Positions 7,068-15,170 are shown, counted from the first letter of the stretch. The stretch: DNA of 27,457 nt from Solirubrobacteraceae bacterium (GCA_016462625.1 JAEMSV010000049.1:1-27457); one strand, 5' to 3'. The notes: generated by a model from the letters alone, not told the origin. A program made the numbers and translations.

Positions 7068-7815
7068 CTACGGACGCCACTCCGGTCCGCGATCGTCCAG
7101 CGATCGGATGGTCCGGGCTGGTCGCAGGATGAGCCCGTACTCGCCGCAGACCTGCAGCAGTGCCGGGTGATCTTGGGTCATCGGGATGACCCGTCTGCGA
7201 GGCCGCATCTCGGCGCGTCCTTCGAACAGCACGACATCGGGCGCCATCGTGGTTGGAGCGAAACAGGAGACCAGCGGCGCCGTGCTCGTAGAGGTCGCGG
7301 CTGATCTCCTGGGTGACCCGCCGGTTCTTGGATGTGATGTTCGTCAGGTCGAGCTGGTGCATTCCATGCTCGGCGAGGACAAACGCGTGCGCCGTCGCGA
7401 GCTGTTCGAGCAGCCGGCGATTCCCGAGGTCCGCCAGTCGGCCGGTGCGGCGCACGACGCCGGGCGCAAGTGCGTTCTCCTGTCGCCAGCGAGCGGTCAC
7501 CTCATTCGCCGGCTCGCGAACCTCATCGGGGTGGATGCCCTGGGCGCGCTGGAACTCCATGAAGTCCGCACGTGCCTTCGTGTTCGGCCGCAGATCTCCG
7601 AGGACCTCACGCAGGCACGTGATCGGCTGCTCGGCGCAATACAGCGTGCGGTAGTCGTGGAGCGGGTCGTCGAAGCGATGCTGCCAGGAGCAATACGCGT
7701 GCCGCACATAGTCGCGCGGCGCACTGACGTGGCCGATCCGGCACACGCGGCGGTTGATTAGCCGGGCGACTTCGGCCATGCGGCCGAAGGGTTGGTCGAC
7801 GAGGCGCTCACTCAC
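7068..7815 (-). pseudogene. RES-domain toxin gene (NAD-degrading type), frameshifted
   Basis: From GTG 7815 the protein reads as a RES-family toxin: HAYCSWQHRFDDPLHDYRTL, then YCAEQPITCLREVLGDLRPN and GLLFRSNHD. The family's Arg-Glu-Ser residues are present (R56, E70, S187). After D190 the frame breaks at about 7245: the family's C-terminal strand continues in the other frame (APDVVLFEGRAEMRPRR to a TAG at 7068-7070), while the original frame runs on into an Arg-rich tail. RES toxins deplete NAD+ and are held by an Xre/ParS-type antitoxin, here intact just upstream. The catalytic triad lies before the break, so residual activity cannot be excluded. It is either inactivated or contains a sequencing indel. 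Confidence 0.77.
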
Positions 7816-7881
7816 GTGTACTTGCTTGCCCGCCCGGCGCTCATCGACCGTGAGCGTACGGGACGCTCAGGACCGTCTGAT

Positions 7882-8271
7882 CTACTCGGACGCGCGCGCG
7901 AAGGCCTTCGCCGCCGGGACGACCATCCGCAGGTCATCCAGGTCTTCCGCGTGGCGCAGCACCCATGCCGGTGCTTCGTCGTCCAGGCGCGTGTTCGACC
8001 CGAAGAACCACGCCTCCACAGTCTTCTTGTCGTAGGCGCTGTCGATCATCCGGGCCGCGGTGTAGGCCGCCCGCAGGCGCAGCCGCTGAATCTGCCCGCC
8101 CGGTTCAGCGTCGCCGTTGATCCACTTGGCGACCTGCGCAGCGTTCTTGAGCCCGCACACGTACGCGGTCGCCTGCTGGCCCAGGTGCTCGGCCAAGAAT
8201 CCCGCGATCGTGCCGATCGGCGCCGTCGTGCTCTCGCGCTCGATGGTCTCTGGGTCTAAAAGCTGCGCCAC
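7882..8271 (-). CDS. Xre/MbcA/ParS-type antitoxin of the RES module (DUF2384-like)
   Basis: A 129-residue protein. Residues about 17-55 form a helix-turn-helix (TAYVCGLKNAAQVAKWINGD). Residues about 60-125 carry the toxin-binding domain hallmarks RLRLRAAYTAARMI, TVEAWFFGSNTRLDDEAPAW and LDDLRMVVPAAKAFA. It matches the antitoxins that partner RES toxins and autoregulate. I chose GTG 8271 because AAGGGA sits four bases upstream; the longer frame to 8370 crosses the promoter. The toxin gene follows 66 bases downstream. The reading frame is intact although the toxin is not. Confidence 0.8.
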   Translation of the reverse strand: MAQLLDPETIERESTTAPIGTIAGFLAEHLGQQATAYVCGLKNAAQVAKWINGDAEPGGQIQRLRLRAAYTAARMIDSAYDKKTVEAWFFGSNTRLDDEAPAWVLRHAEDLDDLRMVVPAAKAFARASE

Positions 8272-8290
8272 GGGTTCCCTTCTTGCGTTG

Positions 8291-8319
8291 ACCGTACCCA
8301 AAAAGTCGGCTGAAAGCAA
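8291..8319 (-). promoter_or_regulatory. Sigma-70-type promoter of the RES antitoxin gene
   Basis: On the minus strand TTGCTT, a 17-base spacer and TACGGT lie immediately upstream of the antitoxin's ribosome-binding site and GTG start. Spacing and hexamers fit a housekeeping promoter, and its position excludes the longer in-frame start at 8370. Confidence 0.5.
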
Positions 8320-8602
8320 TGCGAGAGGTAGGGCGGAAACAACGGTGTCAACAAGGATCGTAGTTGGCAACCGAACGAAAACCGCCGCCTCCTCGGAGAG
8401 GCGTCGACACGCTGGTGGACTGCTTCGGAGGTCATGGCGATACCCAGCTCATCGGCGCGGGCGATCCCCATCCCCACCACCACGGGGCTGCGCACGCTTG
8501 TGGCGGATATGCAGCCTTCGCCGTCCGGCCGCAGCGTCGCGAGGTGGCAGAAGAGGCCGGACTGGGGGGCGAACTTGCACGCGCCACGGCCTATGAACGT
8601 CC
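8320..8602. other. Non-coding stretch, no recognised feature
   Basis: Between the antitoxin promoter and the next rightward gene. A minus-strand frame covers it (with an H-L-A-T-L-R-P-D-G segment), but I could not tie it to a family and it runs into the antitoxin promoter. It may be decayed coding sequence. No RNA gene or repeat was seen. Confidence 0.3.
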
Positions 8603-9280
8603 ATGAGCACAACACCGGAAGCACCCACGCGCAGCGCCCGCGGCAGAACCGTCCTCGCGATCGCCGGCGCCCTTCTCCTCCTACTGCTGCTTGCCGGCAT
8701 CGGCCTGTCGGTGGCGGCGCTCAGAAACGGAAGCGCGGCCGACTCGGCCAAAGCACCAGTGGGCAGCAAGAGCACGGAAGGAGGGGGAACATCGACGGTT
8801 GTCGGTCGCAACGACGAGCCCGTCCACGTGGCGCCGATGCGCCTGAGCTTCACCGCCAAGCCCGGTCAGAAGATCGCGTTCGCCGCGATCGAGCTTCGCA
8901 ACGCCTCGCACAGGCGCGGGGTGATCGAGGAAGTCACTCCGAGCCGGATCTCGGACGGGTTGGACGTCGTTCAAATCGGCGCAACCGACACAGACCACCT
9001 CGTCGGGAAGGTCGTCGGGGCACAGCCGTATGACGATCTCTACCACCCTGAGATGTGGCTCGAGAGCGCCAGCGGAGCCGTGTTGCCGCCCAGAGGAAAG
9101 ACCGGAATTCAGGTCGCGTTCGTGGTCGCGGCGCAGCAGCCCGGCCGCTACACGATGGACGGCGCCACGATCCGCTACCGAGTCGGCAATGAGGTGCGTT
9201 CGATCGACGTCCCGGCTCGCATCTCCCTCTGCGCTGCTGCGGCCGGCGAGTCCTGTCGGGCGGGCGACGGGACCGCATGA
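8603..9280 (+). CDS. Membrane-anchored hypothetical protein with extracytoplasmic beta domain
   Basis: A 225-residue protein with a basic N-terminus (1-16), one strong transmembrane helix (about 17-40, VLAIAGALLLLLLLAGIGL), a Gly/Ser/Thr linker (43-70) and an extracytoplasmic domain. The domain begins HVAPMRLSFTAKPGQKIAF and contains alternating strands (GIQVAFVVAAQQPGRYTM, IRYRVGNEVRSIDVPARI), like an Ig-type or CopC-like beta sandwich. Two cysteines near the C-terminus (C-A-A-A-A-G-E-S-C) could form a disulfide. Unknown function; probably displayed outside the membrane. It stands alone, with no operon partner. Confidence 0.62.
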   Translation: MSTTPEAPTRSARGRTVLAIAGALLLLLLLAGIGLSVAALRNGSAADSAKAPVGSKSTEGGGTSTVVGRNDEPVHVAPMRLSFTAKPGQKIAFAAIELRNASHRRGVIEEVTPSRISDGLDVVQIGATDTDHLVGKVVGAQPYDDLYHPEMWLESASGAVLPPRGKTGIQVAFVVAAQQPGRYTMDGATIRYRVGNEVRSIDVPARISLCAAAAGESCRAGDGTA

Positions 9281-9564
9281 CCACCGTGTCGAAGAGACCG
9301 CCACCCGGGCTCGAACCACGCGGTACCACGGCAGAGGTCTTCTAGAAATTGCAGGGGATTCTTCTCTCAGCCACGGAGAGCGCCCCGACGAGAGGTACCA
9401 GACGGGTACCGCCTCACGGTTGGACGCGGTCACGCCGCCGGACAGTTCTCCGGGGAGCAGGCTGTCGGCTCCGGCGCGTCGGCGCGGGTGTCCGCGGAGC
9501 GAGGGCTCCGACTCCCCTCGGAAGACGAAGCGGTCAAGGCGGTCGCCGACGACGTGCTCCGCCG
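9281..9564. other. Non-coding stretch with a third copy of the GGTACC palindrome
   Basis: No intact gene is visible. At 9394-9410 GGTACC-AGACG-GGTACC is a perfect 6-bp inverted repeat with a 5-base centre, the same motif that opens repeats A (6812) and B (16150). Upstream, CCCGGGCTCGAACCACG (about 9305-9321) resembles a reverse T-arm but does not pair well. The right part probably once encoded the N-terminal portion of the recombinase that survives downstream. Confidence 0.45.
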
Positions 9565-9891
9565 CTGCCGGTCGGCCCGCTGTTCTGCATCGCCACCGGA
9601 CCGACCCGCGGCCGCGCTTGGTCGCAGGCGGCGGCACGCGAACAACTGCGCCACACCGCGGCGCTCGCCGGCGTAAGGCGGCGTTTCGCGCCGCACCAGC
9701 TCCGCCACGCCCACGCCGTCGAGATGGCACGCGAAGGTGTCCCGCTGATGGTCATCCAACCCCAGCTCGGACACACCAACCTCGGCATCACCTCGATCTA
9801 CCTCCAAGGCATCGACAGCGCCGAGATCATCGACACCGTCCACGTCCGCCGGGCACCCGTGGCGCCGGTCAACAGCACACTGCGGCCGTGA
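9565..9891 (+). pseudogene. Tyrosine recombinase (integrase), C-terminal catalytic fragment
   Basis: About 108 residues remain of a phage-type tyrosine recombinase. They start at LPVGPLFCI and contain the box II H-x-x-R (APHQLRHAHAVEMAREG), the following histidine (QLGHTNLGITS) and the tyrosine nucleophile (SIYLQGI). The first catalytic Arg, the catalytic Lys hairpin and the DNA-binding N-terminus are missing. No start codon fits the remnant and the frame upstream is shadow-like. Together with the tRNA-tailed repeats it points to an integrated element that has decayed. Even if expressed, the fragment should not recombine DNA. Confidence 0.78.
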
Positions 9892-9988
9892 CCGCGACCG
9901 CTGCTCGTCCACTGCGAGAGCGAGCGCGACCAATCGCCGGCTATTGCCGCGTGGCGCGATGCGGGGGACTGACGTACAGTCGCGCCCG

Positions 9989-11005
9989 ATGCCTGAGCGC
10001 GTAGACGCCGTGGCCGAAGGCGTGCTGAGCTCACCGGAGCCGTCGATCGCTTACCGGGCACATCGCCTTCTGGCCGGGGTCCCGGATGACGATCCAGCCC
10101 AGCAGCAGCGCCGGCAGCAGGTGGCCGCCTCGGAGAACGTCAGGCGGATGCTCGCCCACCGCCATCCGGACGGGACGATCCGGCAGGGCAACGAAACGGG
10201 CGCCTACCGCAAGTGGCAAGGCCCGCACTGGACGCTCGCCGGGCTGGCGGAACTCGGCTACCCGCCAGGGGACCCGTCGTTGCGCCCCTTGGTCGATCAG
10301 GTCTTCGCCTGGCTCTTCGCCACCCGCCACCTGCTCCCGCCGTCAACCGTGACGCTTGCCGGGCAGGCAGACCGGGTGCGAAGGTGCGCGTCCCAGGAGG
10401 GCTTGGCTCTTTGGTACCTGCACGAACTCGGCCTCGCCGACGAGCGCACTGACACCCTGGCAGACCGACTCCTCGGCTGGCAGTGGCCCGACGGCGGCTG
10501 GAACTGCGACAAGAACCCGACGGCACGGACCTCCTCGGTGCAGGAGACCCTGCTGACACTGCGCGGCCTCGCGCGGCACGGACGCGCGGGCCGGCGAGCT
10601 CCGGGAGTCACCGCCGCGGTGGACCGCGCAGCCGACTTTCTGCTGCACCGCAGGCTGTTGTGGCGGCGCCGCGACTCCAAACCGATCCGCCCGGAGTGGG
10701 GACCCGACCCACTGAAGACCCACTGGCCGATCCGGTTCTACGACGTGCTGTCGGCGCTGACGGTCATGGCCGAGATCGGTCGGGTACGAGACCCGCGCTG
10801 CGACGATGCGCTGCGACTGCTCGCCGGCAAGCGACTCCCCTCCGGCGGCTATCCCGCTGAGGTACGCACCGCCAGGACTTTCGAGGTCGTCACCAGCGGT
10901 GGGACGTTCGCCGACTGGGGCCCGACCGGACGGACCCGATCCAACCCGTACATCACGATCGACGCTACCTGGGTGCTCCAGCAACGAGAGCCCAGCCGGG
11001 AGTAG
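9989..11005 (+). CDS. Prenyltransferase/squalene-cyclase-like alpha-toroid protein
   Basis: A 338-residue protein. Helical repeats include a clear QW-type motif (QWPDGGWNCDKNP, from residue 165) and the conserved blocks YRKWQGPHWTLAGLAELGYP, SSVQETLLTLRGLARHG and KRLPSGGYPAE. These occur in a family of stand-alone actinobacterial proteins with an alpha/alpha toroid like prenyltransferases and triterpene cyclases. The DXDD acid motif of squalene-hopene cyclases is absent, so cyclase activity is doubtful. Start ATG 9989 lies 8 bases after TACAGT, suggesting a leaderless mRNA; the longer frame to 9944 crosses that hexamer. The substrate is unknown. Confidence 0.72.
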   Translation: MPERVDAVAEGVLSSPEPSIAYRAHRLLAGVPDDDPAQQQRRQQVAASENVRRMLAHRHPDGTIRQGNETGAYRKWQGPHWTLAGLAELGYPPGDPSLRPLVDQVFAWLFATRHLLPPSTVTLAGQADRVRRCASQEGLALWYLHELGLADERTDTLADRLLGWQWPDGGWNCDKNPTARTSSVQETLLTLRGLARHGRAGRRAPGVTAAVDRAADFLLHRRLLWRRRDSKPIRPEWGPDPLKTHWPIRFYDVLSALTVMAEIGRVRDPRCDDALRLLAGKRLPSGGYPAEVRTARTFEVVTSGGTFADWGPTGRTRSNPYITIDATWVLQQREPSRE

Positions 11006-11360
11006 CCGAGTGTGGCGGTCCGTGCGCGGCGCGGACTACTGGGCTCCGCGCGTCGCGAGCACTGCCGCTCCTCGTCCATTGCAACAGTCGCCTGTTACCG
11101 ATGGGCGACCTCCAGAGCGTTCGTCGCCCGGCCGCCTGCCATGGCGATTCCGACAGTGCCTGGCCTCCCTCAAGCTCGCTGCCAACGAGATGCGCTGAGA
11201 GATGCGTACCGGCGATCGCGATCTTGGGCGACTCGTGTTGCGACACTCTCGGTGGGTTGGGCGAGGCCTCACCGGGCGAGAGCTTCGCTCGGTTCACGTC
11301 AGAGACCCGCACGGTCAGTCGAGTCGGTTGGATCCGTCCAGCAATTGGTACGGTCGGCCG
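11006..11360. other. Intergenic region with a likely promoter at its right end
   Basis: No gene was recognised. TACGGT at 11349-11354 lies 6 bases before the ATG of the next gene, with GTTGGA 16 bases upstream as a weak -35. A short open tail (QCLASLKLAANEMR, ending at about 11198) could be a coding relic but has no family match. Confidence 0.4.
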
Positions 11361-11678
11361 ATGAGACGATATGTGCTGAGTGGCGTGCTGACGCTGACCT
11401 TGGTCGCTGCGGGAAACGTCTCGTCGGCCAGCGGGGCGGCAAGGTCGTGCGCCAATGTTCCTGGCGCCGATGTCATCCAGGCGACGAACACCACGTGCCG
11501 GGAAGCGCACAAGGTGATCCGATTGTGGCTCGCTGGTTATGAGCGCGATGGGAAGGTCAATCGCCGTGTGTCGAAGTGGAGCTGTCGCGTCAGCGTAAAC
11601 TCGGTCGAGGGCGAGGTCGCGACGTGTCGTAAGGGCCGGGGCCAGCGGATCGGCTGGTACGTGAACATCCCTCGCTGA
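11361..11678 (+). CDS. Small secreted cysteine-containing protein
   Basis: A 105-residue protein with a classical signal peptide (MRRYVLSGVLTLTLVAAG, cleavage probably after the SSASGAA region, about 27). The mature part has four cysteines (30, 46, 75, 89), consistent with two disulfides, and a central helix (CREAHKVIRLWLAGYERDG). This layout is common among small exported proteins of soil actinobacteria, but no function is known. The ATG follows a TAC-type -10 by 6 bases, so it is likely leaderless. Confidence 0.6.
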   Translation: MRRYVLSGVLTLTLVAAGNVSSASGAARSCANVPGADVIQATNTTCREAHKVIRLWLAGYERDGKVNRRVSKWSCRVSVNSVEGEVATCRKGRGQRIGWYVNIPR

Positions 11679-11773
11679 GGGATCTCACTCCGATGGCGCT
11701 CTTGGTACTTCTCGCAACGTTCACGCTGTACGCAGCGGCGGTGTCTAGATGCAAGTTCCAGCAATGGCGTTGT

Positions 11774-12613
11774 TCATCTCAGCTGGCCACCTGGCTGGCG
11801 CATCCTCCCGGTCGGTGCCCCCGAAGTGGGACCAACGGCTTCGCCGGACTCGTTCAGCCACTCGATGCGGCCTTGAAGGGGCATAGGCGGTCCAGGGATG
11901 GTGTCACCGCCCTTGTAGCCGGGAGGAGCCTTGACGCGGCCTGGGTCTGCGCCGCCGGCGACCATGAGGCTGTAGAAGTTGGACGTCACCGCGCCCATCG
12001 TTGGTTTGCGTCCGTCGGCCGGGACGAACCGCACGGAGGTGACTTTGTCGGGCACGAGTCCGCGGAACTTTGTCGCTTTGGGATTCGCTGTAATTAGAGC
12101 GACTCCCGTCGCGTTCGTGGCGGCTGCCGGTGCGCAGGCGATCAGCGCGCCGTTGGTGATGCAGAGCTCGTCGTTGCTCACTTGGTCGGGGCCGGTGTAG
12201 ACGCGCTTGACCGGGACCAAGGCCCACCCTGGCGACAGCGAGCGGATCCCGGCGGTCTGCACGCCGTCGACCTGGTCGCCGATGGCCTTCAGTAACGGCG
12301 CTGCCTTCGATCGGTCGGTCTCGGTCTGTTCGCGTCGGAGAACCGCGAGGGTGTCGACGGCGTTGTCATGCACTGGGCTGGAGTCGCTGCGCACGGGGCC
12401 GTCGGGCGTGTCGCTGCCGAACTCTGGCGACCAGGGTGCGACGATTGCCGCCGCGGGCGCGGCGACGATGGCCAGGCAGCCGGCGAGCAGGATGCCGCGC
12501 CGTGCGCCGCGCGGCAGACGGCGCCAGCGCGATGGCGTCGCCGTTGTGGGCGCGACAGCGACTCTGTGGGCCGCGTGGAGCTGAGCGCCGTAGCGGTCAA
12601 GAAAGTCAGGCAC
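11774..12613 (-). CDS. Membrane-anchored protein coupled to an ECF sigma factor (possible anti-sigma)
   Basis: A 279-residue protein. A cytoplasmic N-terminus (1-38, MPDFLDRYGAQLHAAHRVAV) precedes one transmembrane helix (about 40-60, ILLAGCLAIVAAPAAAIVAP) and a long extracytoplasmic region. That region has two nearby cysteines (ELCITNGALIACAP) and a Pro/Gly-rich tail. The start ATG overlaps the sigma-factor stop by 8 bases, so the two are cotranslated, the usual arrangement of an ECF sigma and its regulator. The short N-terminus lacks the zinc anti-sigma H-x3-C-x2-C motif, so the anti-sigma role rests on context only. Confidence 0.65.
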   Translation of the reverse strand: MPDFLDRYGAQLHAAHRVAVAPTTATPSRWRRLPRGARRGILLAGCLAIVAAPAAAIVAPWSPEFGSDTPDGPVRSDSSPVHDNAVDTLAVLRREQTETDRSKAAPLLKAIGDQVDGVQTAGIRSLSPGWALVPVKRVYTGPDQVSNDELCITNGALIACAPAAATNATGVALITANPKATKFRGLVPDKVTSVRFVPADGRKPTMGAVTSNFYSLMVAGGADPGRVKAPPGYKGGDTIPGPPMPLQGRIEWLNESGEAVGPTSGAPTGRMRQPGGQLR

Positions 12614-13166
12614 CGCGTTCTCCTAGCGCTGTTCTGAGTTGGGAGGTCGCACGACTCACGCGCTGACGAACGACGGCTTCCGAGCATTCGAGCCGCGCTG
12701 CCAGTTGCGAGTAGGACTCCTCATCGAGCAGACGGGCGTTGAGCAGCGCCCAGGTCTCAGCCGGCAGCAGCGGTGCCAGATCCCGCACCAGGTCTGTGGC
12801 GCTCTGAATCTCGTGGATTCGCTCGATGTCGGTGTCGTCGAGCCCAAGGCGTTCCATCCCGAGCTGCTGACGAGCAGCAGCCTCAACGCGCCCGCGGCGC
12901 ATCCCATCGATGAGAAGATTCCGCGCTACCACGAACAACCAAGCCACGGGGTCACGCGGCAGCCCCTTCTGCGGGTCGCCGGTGAGCACGAGCGCACGGG
13001 CGAACGTCTCGGCCATCAGGTCGGCGGCGAGATCTGGCTCACGGACCCTGGAGGCGAGGTAGGCCACGAGGAGCTGGCGATGCCGACCGTAGAACTCCTC
13101 GAACGCGTGAGCATCCCCGTCTCGGCTGGCTTGCAGCAACGCTATGTCGGTTCGCTTCCGACCCAT
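12606..13166 (-). CDS. ECF-type RNA polymerase sigma factor
   Basis: A 186-residue sigma-70-family protein. The sigma-2 region spans about 21-93 (AFEEFYGRHRQLLVAYLASR, then DLAADLMAETFARAL and DPVAWLFVVARNLLIDGMRR). The sigma-4 region spans about 125-182 (LLPAETWALLNARLLDEESY, then SQLAARLECSEAVVRQRVSR). It directs RNA polymerase to a specific regulon, probably in response to a surface signal passed by the coupled membrane protein. The start ATG lacks a clear ribosome-binding site. Confidence 0.87.
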   Translation of the reverse strand: MGRKRTDIALLQASRDGDAHAFEEFYGRHRQLLVAYLASRVREPDLAADLMAETFARALVLTGDPQKGLPRDPVAWLFVVARNLLIDGMRRGRVEAAARQQLGMERLGLDDTDIERIHEIQSATDLVRDLAPLLPAETWALLNARLLDEESYSQLAARLECSEAVVRQRVSRATSQLRTALGERGA

Positions 13167-13355
13167 ATGTAGTTAGACGAGTGACTGGTGGTGTTGTGAC
13201 CTGAGACCGTCCGGAGCTGGCGCCGCTATCCGTCGTGCCACGTTCCCACTCGATCTGTGTGGATACAGCGGTGGCGGCGACGCGGACGCGACTGCCGCAA
13301 CTCGTCCAGAGCGGGAGGAGCCCTGTGACATCGAGGCTGCCTACAAGATCCGCCG

Positions 13356-13598
13356 CTACTCAGACCTGTTGGTCACCAACGCCTTCCAGAGTCGCCGCGC
13401 GGTGTTGACCTCGCCGTGGATGACCTTCTCCGGCTTGTAGTCCCGCACCTCTGCGACCACGGCTCCGCTTCGGTCGCGCGCCTCTCCGAACCACAGTAGA
13501 TGTCGCTCGAAGCCCGTGACCTGGTGCCATTGGGAGTACACGCGCCAGCTACCACCACTCTCAGCTGCCCAACCGTCGAGCCGTTGCGGGTAGGTCAT
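13356..13598 (-). CDS. Small hypothetical protein
   Basis: An 80-residue soluble protein beginning MTYPQRLDGWAAESGGSW. Alternating strands (WRVYSQWHQVTGFERHLLW, then RSGAVVAEVRDYKPEKV) and a final helix (TARRLWKALVTNR) look like a genuine small fold. A GTG two codons upstream (13604) is an alternative start. I do not recognise the family. It sits alone between the sigma-factor gene and the Imm50 gene. Confidence 0.45.
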   Translation of the reverse strand: MTYPQRLDGWAAESGGSWRVYSQWHQVTGFERHLLWFGEARDRSGAVVAEVRDYKPEKVIHGEVNTARRLWKALVTNRSE

Positions 13599-13709
13599 CG
13601 TCACGTGGGCTCACGCTAGTCGTCCATGCGGCCGTGGTGGACGGCACGGCGCTGTCGCTCGTCGTCCGAAGCAGGAGCGCCCAGTCGTTGAGTTCGTAAG
13701 CATCCGCCC

Positions 13710-14135
13710 ATGGACGTGATCAACCAGGAGGCGTTGCTGGATCGCTTCGGCGGCTGGCCCTCATTCCACGACGCCGAGATCTACAGCCTTCGTCTCGACT
13801 CCGGGCAACGGTCTGATGGCTTGGTGCGTCTCCAACTGGACATTCACGTCTTCGCCGTTGACGGCACGCTGCCCAACGGCCGGTTCAACTTCGTGAAGCA
13901 CACGCTCGTCACGCTTGAGTTCGAGGACGTGGAGGCAGCAGGGTTGGACGGCTTCGGGCCACAGAACGTCCTCGATGGACTAACCCTCGAAGAAGTCACT
14001 GTCGCCGCCGGACGCCAGGTCGAGGTCACCCTGCCAGCGAGTAACGGCTTGGACGGTCGGTTCCGCTGCCGAAGCGTGACGGTGTTGGCGGCAGCACCGA
14101 TGACGCCTGGACCGCACTCGGTCTACCGCACCTAG
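13710..14135 (+). CDS. Imm50-family immunity protein
   Basis: A 141-residue protein with the Imm50 layout: FGGWPSFHDAEIYSLRL at the N-terminus, LQLDIHVF, then KHTLVTLEFEDVE, QNVLDGLTLEEV, and a closing FRCRSVTVLAAAP. Family members are predicted antidotes to polymorphic or contact-dependent toxins. None is visible here, so this is an orphan immunity gene of the kind collected in defensive arrays. A decayed coding tail follows directly. Confidence 0.72.
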   Translation: MDVINQEALLDRFGGWPSFHDAEIYSLRLDSGQRSDGLVRLQLDIHVFAVDGTLPNGRFNFVKHTLVTLEFEDVEAAGLDGFGPQNVLDGLTLEEVTVAAGRQVEVTLPASNGLDGRFRCRSVTVLAAAPMTPGPHSVYRT

Positions 14136-14171
14136 CACGGGGTCAGCGCGCGGCCCGACGCTTTCGCTTTC

Positions 14172-14293
14172 CACGCGGCGGCGGAACCGAGGTCATCGAT
14201 CCGGAGCTACCGCGCGCTCCAGTGCTGGACCGTCGAGCGGCTTAAGGAGTTCGTCAAGGCGCTCACGCAGCCGGTCAACGGGCCGCGCTGATC
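14172..14293 (+). pseudogene. Coding relic, first copy of a duplicated gene tail
   Basis: A direct repeat of 14974-15096 (about 85% identical by eye). In one frame both copies encode the same C-terminus: SYRALQCWTVERLKEFVKAL then TQPVNGPR and a stop here, and SYRSLQCWTVEQLEEFVNAL then TQPVNRPR and a stop in the other. The substitutions are mostly conservative and both stops align, so this is a real protein tail rather than chance. No start or upstream body is present in either copy. It may be the remnant of an immunity-type gene beside Imm50; the family is not identified. Confidence 0.6.
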
Positions 14294-14463
14294 CGGCTTC
14301 TGACGGCTACCGCACGCTTCCTGCCGACACCACCTACTGGCACTGCGGTCCGGTGACCGTCGCGGTGAGGTAGGGGTCCTCGTCGTTGTGCAGGAGGATG
14401 AGGTGCTTCGCCATCGCTAGTCGCGAGCGTATGGACAGAGTGGCGGGGCGGCGTACACCCGCG

Positions 14464-14910
14464 TCACATGGCGAGAGACACCGCTGAGAGCCGGCGCGCA
14501 TCCGATGCGATCTGTCCGAAGGCCCCCGGGTCGAGCTCGAGCGTGGCCTCGCACTGCCATCGCGGCGGCGCGCCGTCGGTCAGCACGACCTCGACGCTGA
14601 CGGCGTTGCTGGCTGTCTGCGTGACCTTGAGCTGCAGTTCCAGCTCGCCCGATTGCCATTCGCTCGGTCCGGACCAGCCCTTCTTCCCGTCGCGGAACGG
14701 GCCCAGGTCCGCGAGGAAGGCCGCCAGCGACCGATACCAGTCGGCCTCAGGGCAAAGGAGCGACACCGCGAGTCCACGACCGGTCAGTCGCGCGTTCCAG
14801 GCTGGCTGCTTGTCGGTGTCTCGATACGGCCACGGTGCCGGCGCAAGCTCCAGCCGAAGACCGGACCGACCTCCGAAAGTGACCACGTCCACGAGCGGGA
14901 CGCTAACCAA
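14464..14910 (-). CDS. DUF6228-type protein
   Basis: About 148 residues. The conserved body is VTFGGRSGLRLELAP, AWNARLTGRGLAVSLLCPEA, DWYRSLAAFLADLGPFRDG, WSGPSEWQSGELELQLKVTQ and WQCEATLELDPGAF, which fits the DUF6228 family. The start is uncertain: TTG 14910 or GTG 14892 are plausible. ATG 14976 is unlikely because it falls inside the duplicated relic and adds a low-complexity Arg/Ser stretch. Found among immunity genes, it may itself act as an immunity protein; that is inference. Confidence 0.62.
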   Translation of the reverse strand: MVSVPLVDVVTFGGRSGLRLELAPAPWPYRDTDKQPAWNARLTGRGLAVSLLCPEADWYRSLAAFLADLGPFRDGKKGWSGPSEWQSGELELQLKVTQTASNAVSVEVVLTDGAPPRWQCEATLELDPGAFGQIASDARRLSAVSLAM

Positions 14911-14973
14911 TGGAGCGGATCGTCGCCGTGTGTCTCGCGCGCTCTCGGACTCTTGAGAGCACTCGCGCCGATG

Positions 14974-15096
14974 CAACGCGGCGGCAGGACCGAGGTCACC
15001 GATACTGAGCTACCGGTCGCTCCAGTGCTGGACCGTCGAGCAGCTTGAGGAGTTCGTGAACGCGCTCACCCAGCCGGTGAACAGGCCGCGCTGACC
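14974..15096 (+). pseudogene. Coding relic, second copy of the duplicated gene tail
   Basis: The partner of 14172-14293; it ends with TGA at 15092-15094 in the same frame as the first copy. The two lie about 800 bp apart in the same orientation, with the DUF6228 gene between them, so that gene may have moved by recombination between the copies. Confidence 0.6.
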
Positions 15097-15170
15097 AGTC
15101 CTGCCTCTCGTCCATTGCGGTAGTCCGATGCCCTTGGCCTGCGAAGGAGTAGGCACGCCCTGGTGCGGGC

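Noticed and set aside
8256..8624. Minus-strand frame between the antitoxin and the membrane protein, with a transposase-like EAVHQRVDA segment
   Set aside because: One short resemblance only; the frame crosses a promoter and its remainder fits no family.
9300..9325. Possible reverse-strand tRNA T-arm (TGGTTCGAGCCCG)
   Set aside because: The five-base stem pairs badly and no other tRNA arms are found.
14334..14414. 26-residue minus-strand frame beginning MAKHLILLHNDEDPY
   Set aside because: It reads like a real N-terminus but stops after 26 codons with no match in the other frames; it may be a relic but cannot be supported as a gene.
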